Below, in pieces: positions 25,692-34,567 of a DNA stretch of 58,526 bases. The stretch's first letter is position 1, and each line of letters opens with the position of its first letter. A program made the position numbers and the translations under genes. The notes below the pieces were generated by a model. That model was not told where the DNA came from and ran no database searches. It worked only from the letters and a program-made list of their open reading frames with translations. The DNA comes from Actinoallomurus sp048498315 (GTDB lineage: Bacteria > Actinomycetota > Actinomycetes > Streptosporangiales > Streptosporangiaceae). The stretch lies in NCBI GenBank assembly GCA_048498315.1, contig JBEHYF010000014.1:1-58526 (forward strand), read 5' to 3'.

Positions 25692-27125
25692 TCACATGAC
25701 CGCGCCGACCTGCCAGGGCGCGAACTCCTCGTCGCCGAAGCCGAGCTCCTCGCTGGCGGTCTTCTTGCCGGAGGCGGTCTCCAGGATCAGCCGGAAGATG
25801 TGCTCGCCCATCGACTCGACCGTGGCCTCGCCGTCGAGGATGGCGCCGCAGTCGACGTCCATGTCCTCGGTCATCGCGCGGTAGACCTCGCGGCCCGCGG
25901 CCAGCTTCAGGCTCGGCGCGGGCCGGCAGCCGTACACCGAGCCGCGGCCGGTCGTGAAGCAGATGACGTTCGCGCCGCCGGCGACCTCGCCGGTCGCCGA
26001 CACCGGGTCGTAGCCGGGGGTGTCCATGAACACGAGGCCGTGCTCGGTGACCGGCTCGGCGTACTCGTACACCGCGGTCAGCGGGGAGGTGCCGCCCTTG
26101 GCGACCGCGCCGAGCGACTTCTCCAGGATCGTGGTGAGGCCGCCCGCCTTGTTGCCCGGCGACGGGTTGTTGTCCATCGACTCGGCGTAGCCCTCCCACC
26201 AGCGGATCCGCTCGATCAGCTTCTCGCCGACCGCGCGGGACACGGCGCGGCGGGTGAGCAGGTGCTCAGCGCCGTACACCTCGGGGGTCTCGGCGAGGAT
26301 CGCGGTGCCGCCGTGCCGGACGAGCAGGTCGGCGGCGTGCCCGAGGGCCGGGTTGGCGGTGATGCCGGAGTAGCCGTCGGAGCCGCCGCACTGCAACCCG
26401 ACGATGAGCTCGGACGCGGGCACCGGCACCCGCTCGACCCGGTCGACCTCGGGCAGCATCTCGCGGATCACCTCGACGCCGCGGCGTACGGTCGCCGACG
26501 TTCCGCCGGTCTCCTGGATCGTCATCGTCGGCGTGCCCTCGGGCAGGTCGAAGCCGGTGAGCTGGTTGACCTCGCAGCCGAGCCCGACGACCAGGAGCCC
26601 ACCGAAGTTGGGGTGCCGCGCGTAACCGTTGAGCGTGCGGCGCAGCAGCCGGATGCCCTCGCCGTTGGCGGCCATGCCGCAGCCGGTGCGGTGGGTGAGC
26701 GCGACGACGCCGTCGACGTTGGGGAAGCCCTCGGTCGACACGCGCTGCGCGATCATCTTGGCGACCGTGGCGGAGCAGTTCACGGACACGAGGATGCCGA
26801 TGTAGTTGCGGGTGGCGGCGCGGCCGTCCGGCCGGACGATGCCCTGGAAGGTCGCAGGCTCTGCCACCGGCTCGACCGGGCGCACGGCGGTGCCGAACTC
26901 GTACTCGCGGGTCTGGTCGCCCATGCCCAGGTTGTGCGTGTGGACGTGCTCGCCCGCCTTGATGGGAGCGGTCGCGACGCCGATGACCTGGCCGTACTTG
27001 TGGACCGGCGCGCCCGCGGGCAGGTCGCGCACCGCCACCTTGTGGCCGCGGGGCATGCCCGGCAGATCGCGCAGCGCCACGGCCACGTCGTCGCCGTCGT
27101 GCAGCAGCAGGGTGTCACCAGTCAT
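25692..27125 (-). CDS. uxaA: Altronate dehydratase (UxaA family)
   Basis: A 477-residue enzyme converting D-altronate to 2-keto-3-deoxy-D-gluconate in galacturonate catabolism. The N-terminal SAF domain (GDDVAVALRDLPGMPRGHKV, VHKYGQVIGVATAPIKAGEH) is followed by the UxaA C-terminal domain: FQGIVRPDGRAATRNYIGIL, VALTHRTGCGMAANGEGIRL, LQCGGSDGYSGITANPALG and the AESMDNNPSPGNKAGGLTTI motif. Conserved Cys and His residues of the iron site are present. The ATG at 27125 overlaps the end of the ManD-type gene by 11 bases. Family members act on altronate or the related galactarate. Confidence 0.92.
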   Translation of the reverse strand: MTGDTLLLHDGDDVAVALRDLPGMPRGHKVAVRDLPAGAPVHKYGQVIGVATAPIKAGEHVHTHNLGMGDQTREYEFGTAVRPVEPVAEPATFQGIVRPDGRAATRNYIGILVSVNCSATVAKMIAQRVSTEGFPNVDGVVALTHRTGCGMAANGEGIRLLRRTLNGYARHPNFGGLLVVGLGCEVNQLTGFDLPEGTPTMTIQETGGTSATVRRGVEVIREMLPEVDRVERVPVPASELIVGLQCGGSDGYSGITANPALGHAADLLVRHGGTAILAETPEVYGAEHLLTRRAVSRAVGEKLIERIRWWEGYAESMDNNPSPGNKAGGLTTILEKSLGAVAKGGTSPLTAVYEYAEPVTEHGLVFMDTPGYDPVSATGEVAGGANVICFTTGRGSVYGCRPAPSLKLAAGREVYRAMTEDMDVDCGAILDGEATVESMGEHIFRLILETASGKKTASEELGFGDEEFAPWQVGAVM

Positions 27126-28326
27126 GGACCGTTCCGTCCTCCAGGCGGTTGACCGGCAGGTACGCCTGCCGGTACGGGTACTCGGCGGCCGCCTCCTCGT
27201 CGATGTCGACACCGAGACCGGGCTCCTCGCCGGGGTGCAGCATGCCGTCCTCGAAGCGGTACGAGTGCGGGAAGACCTGGTTCGTCAGGTCGGTGTGCGG
27301 CATGTACTCCTGGATGCCGAAGTTCGGCACCGCGATGTCCACGTGCAGGCCGGCGGCCAGGCACACCGGCGACAGGTCGGTGGCGCCGTGCGAGCCGGTG
27401 CGCACGTGGTAGAGCGCGGCCAGGTCGAACACCCGGCGCAGGTGCGTGATGCCGCCGCCGTGCACCACGTCCATCCGGATGTAGTCGATGAGCTGCTCGG
27501 TGATGAGCTGCCGGCAATCCCAGATCGAGCTGTAGACCTCGCCGACCGCGATCGGCGTGGTCGTGTGCTGCCGGATCAGGCGGAAGCCCTCCTGCAGTTC
27601 CTCGGAGACCGGGTCCTCCAGCCAGAACAACCGGTACGGCTCGACCGCCCTGCCCAGCCGGGCCGCCTCGATGGGCCGCAGGCGGTGGTGCACGTCGTGC
27701 AGCAGCTCGAACCCGTACCCGTACCGGTCGCGGACGGCCTCGAACACGCTCGGGATGAAGTCGAGGTAGCGGGCGGTGGACCAGGTCTCCTCCTCCGGCC
27801 GCGCGCCCGGCGTGGCCGGTTCGTAGTCACCGCTCCCCCGCGGCACCCCGTACACCTTCTCGATACCGGGAACGCCGGCCTGCACCCGGACCGCCTTGTA
27901 GCCGCGGTCGAGGAACCCGCCGACCGCGTCCAGCACGTCGGGGATCGTCGCCCCGTTCGCGTGCCCGTACACGGTGACGCCGCTGCGGGACCTGCCGCCG
28001 AGAAGCTGGTAGACCGGCATCCCGGCGGCCTTGCCCTTGATGTCCCACAGGGCCGTGTCGACCGCGGCGATCGCGGTCATCGTCACCGGCCCGCGCCGCC
28101 AGTACGCGCCCTTGTACAGGAACTGCCAGGTGTCCTCGATGCGGCTCGCGTCGCGGCCGATCAGCAACTGGCAGACGTGGTGCTCCAGGTACGCGGCGAC
28201 GGCGAGCTCGCGGCCGTTGAGCGTGGCGTCGCCCACGCCCGTGATGCCCTCGTCCGTGGTCAGCTTGAGCGTGACGAAGTTACGGCCGGGGCAGGTGACG
28301 ATGACCTTCGCGTCGACGATCTGCAA
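27115..28326 (-). CDS. Mannonate dehydratase, ManD/RspA branch of the enolase superfamily
   Basis: About 403 residues. It resembles the ManD group that dehydrates D-mannonate to 2-keto-3-deoxygluconate: IVDAKVIVTCPGRNFVTLKL, YKGAYWRRGPVTMTAIAAVD, VYGHANG. Metal ligands are visible as Asp of FELLHDVHHRL, Glu of LFWLEDPVSEEL and Glu of PIAVGEVYSSIWD. A TTG at 28326 fits both the CAGGAG ribosome site and the usual N terminus; an ATG at 28359 has no such site. RspA-like members can have low activity or act on gluconate, so substrate is inferred from context. Confidence 0.87.
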   Translation of the reverse strand: MQIVDAKVIVTCPGRNFVTLKLTTDEGITGVGDATLNGRELAVAAYLEHHVCQLLIGRDASRIEDTWQFLYKGAYWRRGPVTMTAIAAVDTALWDIKGKAAGMPVYQLLGGRSRSGVTVYGHANGATIPDVLDAVGGFLDRGYKAVRVQAGVPGIEKVYGVPRGSGDYEPATPGARPEEETWSTARYLDFIPSVFEAVRDRYGYGFELLHDVHHRLRPIEAARLGRAVEPYRLFWLEDPVSEELQEGFRLIRQHTTTPIAVGEVYSSIWDCRQLITEQLIDYIRMDVVHGGGITHLRRVFDLAALYHVRTGSHGATDLSPVCLAAGLHVDIAVPNFGIQEYMPHTDLTNQVFPHSYRFEDGMLHPGEEPGLGVDIDEEAAAEYPYRQAYLPVNRLEDGTVHDW

Positions 28327-28371
28327 CGGGACTCCTGAGTCGGGGCGGCGATCCGGCATGCGCGGGACGGG

Positions 28372-29112
28372 TCAGCCGGTCTGCACCCAGGCGTGCTGCG
28401 GGTCGAGGTACGGGATCATCTGGCGGCCCTCGCCGGCCATGACCCACAGATAGCACAGCGAGTAGCCGGGCGCCGCGACCACCGGGTGGTAGCCGGCCGG
28501 GATCGCCGCGACGTCGCCGTCGCGCACGGTGAAGCACTCCTCGCCGTCGCCGTCGTAGCGGATCTGCACGCCGAAGCCGTTCTCCGGCTGGAGCTTGAAC
28601 AGGTACGCCTCTTCGAGCCTGACCTCGCGCGGCGGCTCGTGCGTGTCGTGCTTGTGCGGCGGGTAGCTCGACCAGTTCCCCGGCGGGTTGATGGTCTCGC
28701 CGAGCAGCAGCCGGCCGGCGTCGTCGCCGGGGCCGAGGATCGTGCGTACCGTACGCGACCAGTTGCCCTCGCCGCGCTCGGCGACCTCTTGGTCGTCCGG
28801 GCCGATGATGCGGGCCTCGCCGGGCGTGCCGTCGCCGAGCGGGGCGCTCGCGATGACGATCTGCGCCGGCCCGCCGGTCGCCCGGAACCGCAGCGCGTGT
28901 CCCGGCGGGGCGTACACCGTGTGCCCCGGGCCGTCGAAGACGCTCTTACGGCCGCCGGCCCTGCCGAGCCCGTCGACGTCGACGACGCCCGACAGCACGA
29001 CCGCGGCGATCTCGGTGTCGCGGTTCAGCTCCAGGGCCTCGCCGTCCGCCAGGTCGGCCAGCTCCAGGCCGATCAGCTCGGTGTCCTTGCCCGGGGTCAG
29101 CAGGGTCTTCAA
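28372..29112 (-). CDS. IolB/KduI-family isomerase
   Basis: A 246-residue double-cupin protein of the 5-deoxy-glucuronate isomerase (IolB) family. Signature metal-binding text is GNWSSYPPHKHDTHEPP, then LEEAYLFKLQ and AAIPAGYHPVVAAPGYSLCY, and WVMAGEGRQM near the end. The usual IolB YYYR segment is replaced by YLFKLQPENGFGVQI, so it may not be a true inositol-pathway enzyme. No other iol gene is present. Within a uronate operon a role in isomerising a hexuronate or the unsaturated uronate product of pectate lyase (KduI-like step) is plausible. TTG start 29112 overlaps the upstream permease stop. Confidence 0.8.
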   Translation of the reverse strand: MKTLLTPGKDTELIGLELADLADGEALELNRDTEIAAVVLSGVVDVDGLGRAGGRKSVFDGPGHTVYAPPGHALRFRATGGPAQIVIASAPLGDGTPGEARIIGPDDQEVAERGEGNWSRTVRTILGPGDDAGRLLLGETINPPGNWSSYPPHKHDTHEPPREVRLEEAYLFKLQPENGFGVQIRYDGDGEECFTVRDGDVAAIPAGYHPVVAAPGYSLCYLWVMAGEGRQMIPYLDPQHAWVQTG

Positions 29113-29966
29113 TCTCTCTCCTTGATCTGGGTGACCAGCTGGGTGGGGTTGACGAAACGCAGTGCCACGACGAGCAGCACCAGCATGGACAGGGTGTAGA
29201 TGACCGCCATCGCATCGGTCTCCTGCTGCGCGCGGATGCCCGCGGCCGAGACCGAGTAGTACAGCGCGACGACGAGGGTCTGGCTGTCGGACCCGGCGGT
29301 GAGGAACGTCAGCTCGAACATGCCGACGGTCCGCACCAGCACGAGGATGGCGGCGGCGAGCATGCCGGGCACCAGCAGCGGCCCCAGGATCCGGGTGAAG
29401 ATCACCCGGGTCGTGGCGCCGCACATGCGGGCCGCCGACTCGATCTTCGGGTCGATCTGCTCGATGAACGGCGTCATCACCAGGATGACGAACGGCACCG
29501 CCGGCACGAGGTTGGCGAGGATCACGCCGCTGAGCCTCCCGGCCAGGTGGAACTTGTACAGCACGGTGGCCAGCGGCACGCCGTACGTGATCGGCGGGAT
29601 GAGGATCGGCAGCATGAACGCCACCATCAGCAGCCGCTTGCCGGGAAAGGTGCGCCGGGCGAGGGTGTAGGCGGCCGGCACGCCGACCAGCAGCGAGATC
29701 ACCACGACCGACAGCGCGACCTCCAAGGTGACGGTGAGCACGCCGCCGAGGTCGAACTCCTTCCACGTCGTGCCGTACCAGTGGCCGGTCCAGCCGGCGG
29801 GCAGCCAGGTGCCGAACCACCTGGTGGCGAACGAGTCGACGACCACCGCGCCGACCACGCCGACGAGGATGAGCAGGAAGAACGCCACCGCGCCCCACAC
29901 GATCCACGCCCCGGGCCGCAGCGCCGGCCGCCGGGACGGGCGGGCCTCCGCCGCGATCGCGGTCAT
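29109..29966 (-). CDS. ABC transporter permease (PotC-like)
   Basis: A 285-residue inner-membrane permease with about six hydrophobic helices (AVAFFLLILVGVVGAVVVD, AALSVVVISLLVGVPAAYTL-like region near 65, MLVLLVVALRFV at the end). The EAA coupling loop reads ESAARMCGATTRVIFTRILG. It pairs with the next upstream permease in a PotB-PotC arrangement, a family importing polyamines, iron, phosphonates or small organics. The stop overlaps the IolB-like gene start by four bases. Substrate by context: uronate or related acid. Confidence 0.87.
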   Translation of the reverse strand: MTAIAAEARPSRRPALRPGAWIVWGAVAFFLLILVGVVGAVVVDSFATRWFGTWLPAGWTGHWYGTTWKEFDLGGVLTVTLEVALSVVVISLLVGVPAAYTLARRTFPGKRLLMVAFMLPILIPPITYGVPLATVLYKFHLAGRLSGVILANLVPAVPFVILVMTPFIEQIDPKIESAARMCGATTRVIFTRILGPLLVPGMLAAAILVLVRTVGMFELTFLTAGSDSQTLVVALYYSVSAAGIRAQQETDAMAVIYTLSMLVLLVVALRFVNPTQLVTQIKERD

Positions 29967-30000
29967 GCGCGCGCCTCCGTTCCGGTGAGGATCAGAGAAC

Positions 30001-30936
30001 TCATCCCTTGCCTCCCGTGGCGCCGCGGTACAGGCGGGCCCGCCAGGCGAGCACGAGGCCGATGACGATCAGCTCGACGGCGCCCATGATCATCGCGATC
30101 GCCGCGGCCATCGAGTAGTCGTACTGCTCGAACGCCGCGTGGAAGGCCGCAATGGAGATCACCCGAGTCGACCCGGCCGGGTCGCCGACCATGATCGCCG
30201 AGGGGAACACCGAGAACGCCAGCACGAAGGACAGGCAGAACGTGATGGCCAGGCCGGGTGCCAGCAGCGGCAGGGTGATGTACCGGAACCGTTCGAACCA
30301 GCCGGCGCCGAGCGTGGCCGCGGCCCGCTCCAGCGTCGGGTCGATGCCGGTCAGGTACGACAGCGTGAGCAGGAACGCGAAGGGGAACCCGGTGATGATC
30401 AGCGAGAACAGCACGCCCCAGTAGTCGTGGATGAGCTGCACCGGGTGCGACACGATGCCGATGCCGGTCAGGATGCGGTTCAGCCAGCCGGTCGGGCCCA
30501 TGAACGCCAGGAGCCCGTCGGCGGTCAGCACCGTGCCCAGGGTGATCGGCACGACCAGGATCGTGGTGATCAGCCGCTTGCCGCGGAACCTCCCGCGCAT
30601 CCGGTAGGCGATCGGCACCGAGGCGAGCACGTTGAACAGCGCCGCCGGCAGGCCGAGCTTCAGCGTCGTCCAGATGGTGTTGCGGATGTAGGCGTCGCCG
30701 AAGAAGTCCTTGTAGTCGGCGAGCGCGCCGGTGCCGTACTTCTGCACCGCCTCCGACCCGGCCTGCGGCTGGAACGACAGCTGCAGGCCGTACAGGAACG
30801 GGTAGATGAACAACGCGATGACGAACGCCACGGCGGGCAGCAGGAGCAGCAGCGTACGGTCGACGCCGCGCTCGGCGAGCCGGTGCCGCAGGGAGAGCCG
30901 GGGCCGGGCGATCGCGGCCCCTGTGGAGGCGGCCAT
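30001..30936 (-). CDS. ABC transporter permease (PotB-like)
   Basis: A 311-residue permease with six predicted helices (LLLLPAVAFVIALFIYPFLY near 30; LAITFCLSFVLAFSVFPSA near 235; AAIAMIMGAVELIVIGLVLA at the C terminus). The EAA motif is ERAAATLGAGWFERFRYITL. The ATG immediately follows the stop of the ATPase gene, and the PotC-like gene begins 35 bases further on, so it is mid-operon. Confidence 0.87.
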   Translation of the reverse strand: MAASTGAAIARPRLSLRHRLAERGVDRTLLLLLPAVAFVIALFIYPFLYGLQLSFQPQAGSEAVQKYGTGALADYKDFFGDAYIRNTIWTTLKLGLPAALFNVLASVPIAYRMRGRFRGKRLITTILVVPITLGTVLTADGLLAFMGPTGWLNRILTGIGIVSHPVQLIHDYWGVLFSLIITGFPFAFLLTLSYLTGIDPTLERAAATLGAGWFERFRYITLPLLAPGLAITFCLSFVLAFSVFPSAIMVGDPAGSTRVISIAAFHAAFEQYDYSMAAAIAMIMGAVELIVIGLVLAWRARLYRGATGGKG

Positions 30937-32100
30937 CTACGCCACCTCCTCCGGCGCCGCCGGGCTGTCGGCGGCGAAGACGAGCACCCGCTCCGGCGGC
31001 ACCGACACGGTCACCCGGTCGCCGGGCGCGAGGCGCGCGTCGACCCGCATGTGCAACCGCACGCCGGTGTCCGTGCGCGCCTGCACCGCCTGCTCGCGGC
31101 CCTGGTACTCGACGACCTCGACGGTCACCTCGATCGCGTTCGGGCCGTCGCCGACGGTGAAGTCGTCGGGCCGGATCGCGGCGACCGCGACGTCGCCGAG
31201 GTCCTCGCGGCGGGTGCCGGCGAGCGTCACGCCGTCGCCGAGGCCGCCGAGCACGACGGCCTTGGTGTTGACCGACGTCACCGGCAGCTCCAGCTCGTTG
31301 CGGTAGCCCATGAAGCCGGCCACGAACCGGTTGGCCGGGTCGGTGTACACCTCTTCCGGGCTGCCGATCTGCTGCACCTTCCCCTGCCGCAGCAGAACCA
31401 GGCGGTCGGCCAGCGACAGCGCCTCCTCCTGGTCGTGCGTGACGTACAGCGTGGTCAGGCCCAGCGTCTGGTGGATGCGCTTGATCTCGGTGCGCATCTC
31501 CAGCCGCAGCTTCGCGTCGAGGTTCGACAGCGGCTCGTCCATGAGCACCAGCGGCGGCTCCTGCACGATCGCGCGGGCGATCGCGACGCGCTGCTGCTGC
31601 CCGCCGGACAGCTGGCCGGGGTACTTGGCGGCGTGCTCGCCGAGCTGCACGAGGCGGATCGCCTCCTCGACCCGGCGGCGCGCCTCGTCCTTGGCGACCT
31701 TGGCCATGCGCAGGCCGAAGCCGATGTTGCTGCGCACGGTCATGTGCGGGAAGAGCGCGTAGTTCTGGAACACCATGCCGAAGCCGCGCCGCTCCGGCGG
31801 CAGCCCGTCGATGCGCCGGTCGTCGAGGAAGATGCCGCCGCCGGTCAGCGGCAGCAGGCCGGCGACGCAGTTCAGCGCGGTCGACTTGCCGCAGCCGGAC
31901 GGGCCGAGCAGGGCGACGAACTCACCGCCCCGGACGGTCAGGTCGAGCCCGTCGAGGGCGCGGACGCCGCCGAAATCCCGGCAGACCCCGTCGAGCCGCA
32001 GCTCGGAGATCTTGGTCGACCCGGCGGGCCGGCCGGCGCCGGCCGGCCCGTCTGGCGCGCCGGAACCGGCCGGCGCGCCCGACGTCGCGGGTGAGCTCAC
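30937..32100 (-). CDS. ABC transporter ATP-binding protein (PotA/UgpC-like)
   Basis: A 387-residue ATPase energising the two permeases. Walker A is LLGPSGCGKSTALNCVAG, Q-loop VFQNYALFPHM, signature YPGQLSGGQQQRVAIARA, Walker B PPLVLMDEPLSNLD and H-loop LYVTHDQEEALSL. A C-terminal TOBE/OB domain of about 120 residues follows (FMGYRNELELPVTSV, VAAIRPDDFTVGDG). The first 25 residues are Pro/Ala/Gly-rich. The GTG start at 32100 overlaps the stop of the binding-protein gene by four bases. Confidence 0.92.
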   Translation of the reverse strand: MSSPATSGAPAGSGAPDGPAGAGRPAGSTKISELRLDGVCRDFGGVRALDGLDLTVRGGEFVALLGPSGCGKSTALNCVAGLLPLTGGGIFLDDRRIDGLPPERRGFGMVFQNYALFPHMTVRSNIGFGLRMAKVAKDEARRRVEEAIRLVQLGEHAAKYPGQLSGGQQQRVAIARAIVQEPPLVLMDEPLSNLDAKLRLEMRTEIKRIHQTLGLTTLYVTHDQEEALSLADRLVLLRQGKVQQIGSPEEVYTDPANRFVAGFMGYRNELELPVTSVNTKAVVLGGLGDGVTLAGTRREDLGDVAVAAIRPDDFTVGDGPNAIEVTVEVVEYQGREQAVQARTDTGVRLHMRVDARLAPGDRVTVSVPPERVLVFAADSPAAPEEVA

Positions 32101-33293
32101 TTGTGCACCTTTCCGCCGCCGACGGTGCGGTCCCACTCATCGAACGCCGCGACCTGCTGCTCGGCCGGCAGCGACGTCTCCTTCGGGAAGCCGGCGATCC
32201 ACGTGTCGTACTCCGGACGCCCGAACTGCTGGATGACCTGCTGGGACTTCTGCGGCGCCATCTGCAGGGTCACGCCCTGCACGGCCGGGCCCGGGTAGAA
32301 GTAGCCGGTGTCGTACGCCTTGGCCTGCTGCTGCGGGGTGAGCATCCACTTGAGCAACTGGATGTCGGCGGAGATCACGTCGGCGGACACGCCGCGTGGG
32401 ATGACGCCGTACTGGGCGTCGGTCACCCAGTGCATGCCCTTGAAGTAAGTCACCTTGTCACCGGCCGGCACCTGGCCGAGCGCGCGGGGGTTGATGTCCC
32501 AGCCGGTCGTGGAGGCGATGATGTCGACCGAGCCGTTGGCGAGGTTCGACATCGTCTCCGACGTCTTGGACGGGTAGTAGTCGACGTACTTGCCGAGCTC
32601 CTGCAGGTACGCCCAGGTCTTCGACCAGCCGGCCTTCGGGTCCTTGGGATTGGAGTCGCCGAGCAGGTAGGGCAGGCCCATCAGGAGCGTACGACCGGGG
32701 CCGGAGTTGGCGGGGCGAGCGTACTGGAACTTCTTCGGGTGCGCCTGCGCCCAGGCGAGGAGGTCCTGCGGCGTCTGCGGCGGGTTCGGCACCGTCTTCG
32801 GGTTGTACTCCAACAGCGGGCCGGAGGGGTAGTACACCAGCTCGACGCCGTGGCCCTGGGCCAGCTTCTCCATGTCGGCGGCCGGCGGCAGGTAGTTCGG
32901 GTTCCCGATGCGGCTCGCGTAGTCGTCCGTCTTGACCCACAGGTTCTGGTCGATGCCGGCGGCCAGGCCGTCGGTGCCGGTGAGCACGAGCCCGATCTGT
33001 ACCTGCCCGGCGCTCTGCTGCGCCTTGATCTTGCCGGGCAGCTCCGGGGCGGTGGCCTTGGTGTACGTGACCTTCTTGATCACCTTGGGGTGGGTCTTGA
33101 CGAACTCGTCGATCATGCCCTGGGTGAGCTGCAGGTTGCCCGCCACGTCGATGATGTTGAGGGTGACCGGGTGCTTGGGGTTCTGGGGCACCTGGCCGGG
33201 GATCACGTCCTTGGCCCCGCCCCCCGAGTTCGGCGAACCGCAGGCGCTCAGCACGAGGAGCGCCGATGCGAGGCACCACTTCTTAGCACGCAT
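32097..33293 (-). CDS. ABC transporter substrate-binding lipoprotein
   Basis: A 398-residue extracellular solute-binding lipoprotein. The signal ends in the lipobox LLVLSACGS (lipidated Cys), and the mature protein has PotD/YnjB-like features: VTLNIIDVAGNLQLTQGMID, ELVYYPSGPLLEYNPKTVP, the TLLMGLPYLLGDSNPKDPKA hinge and GSVDIIASTTGWDIN. It is not a CUT1 sugar-binding protein in appearance. The ATG at 33293 is chosen because the lipoprotein signal starts there (RAKKWCLASA). It lies 16 bases after the LacI gene, so the regulator and transporter are one transcript. Confidence 0.9.
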   Translation of the reverse strand: MRAKKWCLASALLVLSACGSPNSGGGAKDVIPGQVPQNPKHPVTLNIIDVAGNLQLTQGMIDEFVKTHPKVIKKVTYTKATAPELPGKIKAQQSAGQVQIGLVLTGTDGLAAGIDQNLWVKTDDYASRIGNPNYLPPAADMEKLAQGHGVELVYYPSGPLLEYNPKTVPNPPQTPQDLLAWAQAHPKKFQYARPANSGPGRTLLMGLPYLLGDSNPKDPKAGWSKTWAYLQELGKYVDYYPSKTSETMSNLANGSVDIIASTTGWDINPRALGQVPAGDKVTYFKGMHWVTDAQYGVIPRGVSADVISADIQLLKWMLTPQQQAKAYDTGYFYPGPAVQGVTLQMAPQKSQQVIQQFGRPEYDTWIAGFPKETSLPAEQQVAAFDEWDRTVGGGKVHK

Positions 33294-33309
33294 CTTGGGG
33301 GTTTCCCTT

Positions 33310-34302
33310 TCAGTCACGATCGGGGGCGACGTCGGTCGAAGCCCGTACGATCAGCTGGCAGTCGAGGTCCCGGCGGAGATCCCCCGCGTCGGCGCCGGAG
33401 GCGGTGAGGAGGTTCACGAGCAGGTCGACCGCGGCGCGGCCGGCGCGCTCGTTCTGCATCGCGACGGTGGTCAGCGGCGGGGTGGCCATACCCGCCATCT
33501 GGATGTCGTCGAAGCCGACGACGCTCATCTGAGCAGGCACCCGCACGCCCCGGTCGGCCAGCCGTGACATCACCCCGAGCGCCATGAGGTCGTTGTAGGC
33601 GATGATCGCCGTAACGTCCTCGGCCAGCGCCAGGTCGGCGGCGTGCGAGCCGCCCTCGAACCGGGGCGCGAACGGCCCCAGCTCGACGACCTCCATGCCG
33701 TACCGGGCGGCCTGCCGCAGCCCGCGCCGGCGCTCCCGGTTGGACCAGGAGCTGCGCGGGCCGTTGAGGTAGGCGACCCGGCGGTGACCGAGCGCGGCCA
33801 GGTGGTCGATCGCCTGGTGCATCCCGCTCGCGGTACCCAGCAGCACCGCGGGGTGGTCGCGGACGAGCCGGTTGATGAACACGAGCGACGTCATGTCCAT
33901 CACGCGGTCGAGCTGGCTCGGCGACATTCGCGACGAGACGAGGATGACGCCGTCGACCTGCTTGGCCATGGCCTGGACGAGGGCGACCTCCTCGCCCGAG
34001 TTCTCGTCGGAGTCCGCGAGGAAGACCGCGTAGTCGGCCTCGCGGGCCCGGGCCTGGACGCCCTTCAGCATGGTCGGGAAGAACGGGTTGGACAGGTCGG
34101 GGACGATCACGCCGAAGTTTCCGGTCTTCCCGGTGATCAGCCCCCGGGCGGCGCGGTTCGGGCGGTAGCCCAGCCGCTCCGCGGTCTGGAGCACGTGGTG
34201 CCGTGTCTCCTCACGAACCATCTCCGGCGCGGTGAACGCGCGCGAGACGGTCGAGACCGATACCTCGGCCTCACGAGCGACGTCCTGAATGGTCACCGGC
34301 AC
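33310..34302 (-). CDS. LacI family regulator of the uronate operon
   Basis: A 330-residue LacI/GalR regulator, first gene of the operon. The helix-turn-helix is TIQDVAREAEVSVSTVSRAF, followed by FGVIVPDLSNPFFPTMLKGV and the ligand-domain end VVGFDDIQMAGMATPPLTTV. The GTG at 34302 has an AAGGAG site five bases upstream; the longer frame crosses the promoter. A TGCAA..TTGCA palindrome 34 bases upstream of the start lies within the promoter, so autoregulation is likely. The inducer is probably a uronate or 2-keto-3-deoxygluconate, by inference. Confidence 0.93.
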   Translation of the reverse strand: MPVTIQDVAREAEVSVSTVSRAFTAPEMVREETRHHVLQTAERLGYRPNRAARGLITGKTGNFGVIVPDLSNPFFPTMLKGVQARAREADYAVFLADSDENSGEEVALVQAMAKQVDGVILVSSRMSPSQLDRVMDMTSLVFINRLVRDHPAVLLGTASGMHQAIDHLAALGHRRVAYLNGPRSSWSNRERRRGLRQAARYGMEVVELGPFAPRFEGGSHAADLALAEDVTAIIAYNDLMALGVMSRLADRGVRVPAQMSVVGFDDIQMAGMATPPLTTVAMQNERAGRAAVDLLVNLLTASGADAGDLRRDLDCQLIVRASTDVAPDRD

Positions 34303-34331
34303 CGCGACTCCTTGGCGACATTGTTGCTGAA

Positions 34332-34361
34332 ACTCTGCAACCGTTTGCATTCTTGCGTCAA
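34332..34361 (-). promoter_or_regulatory. Promoter and LacI operator of the uronate operon
   Basis: On the minus strand a TTGACG -35 (34356-34361) is followed 18 bases later by a weak CAGAGT -10. Between them, overlapping the -10, lies TGCAAACGGTTGCA (34336-34349), a palindrome with a central CG and two mismatches, in LacI-family style. The downstream GTG start is at 34302. Confidence 0.65.
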
Positions 34362-34567
34362 CGTAACCTTTGCGACATATACCGGTAACCAGCGAACGCC
34401 CGGCGGGCGTGGCCGGCGCCGCGGCTCCCGCGTGGGCCGGCATCGAGACCACGACGCCGGTGCGGGTCGGCCCGCGGCGGCTCCCTGGACCGACGGCGCG
34501 CTAAACCGGAGCATCGGTACGGCCGGAGGGCGACGCGGGGCGCGCCCGGCGGAGGAGCGGTGCGGCG

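Noticed and set aside
24161..26000. Long plus-strand frames opposite the uronate operon
   Set aside because: Antisense frames mirror the codon bias of the real minus-strand enzymes and show no domain.
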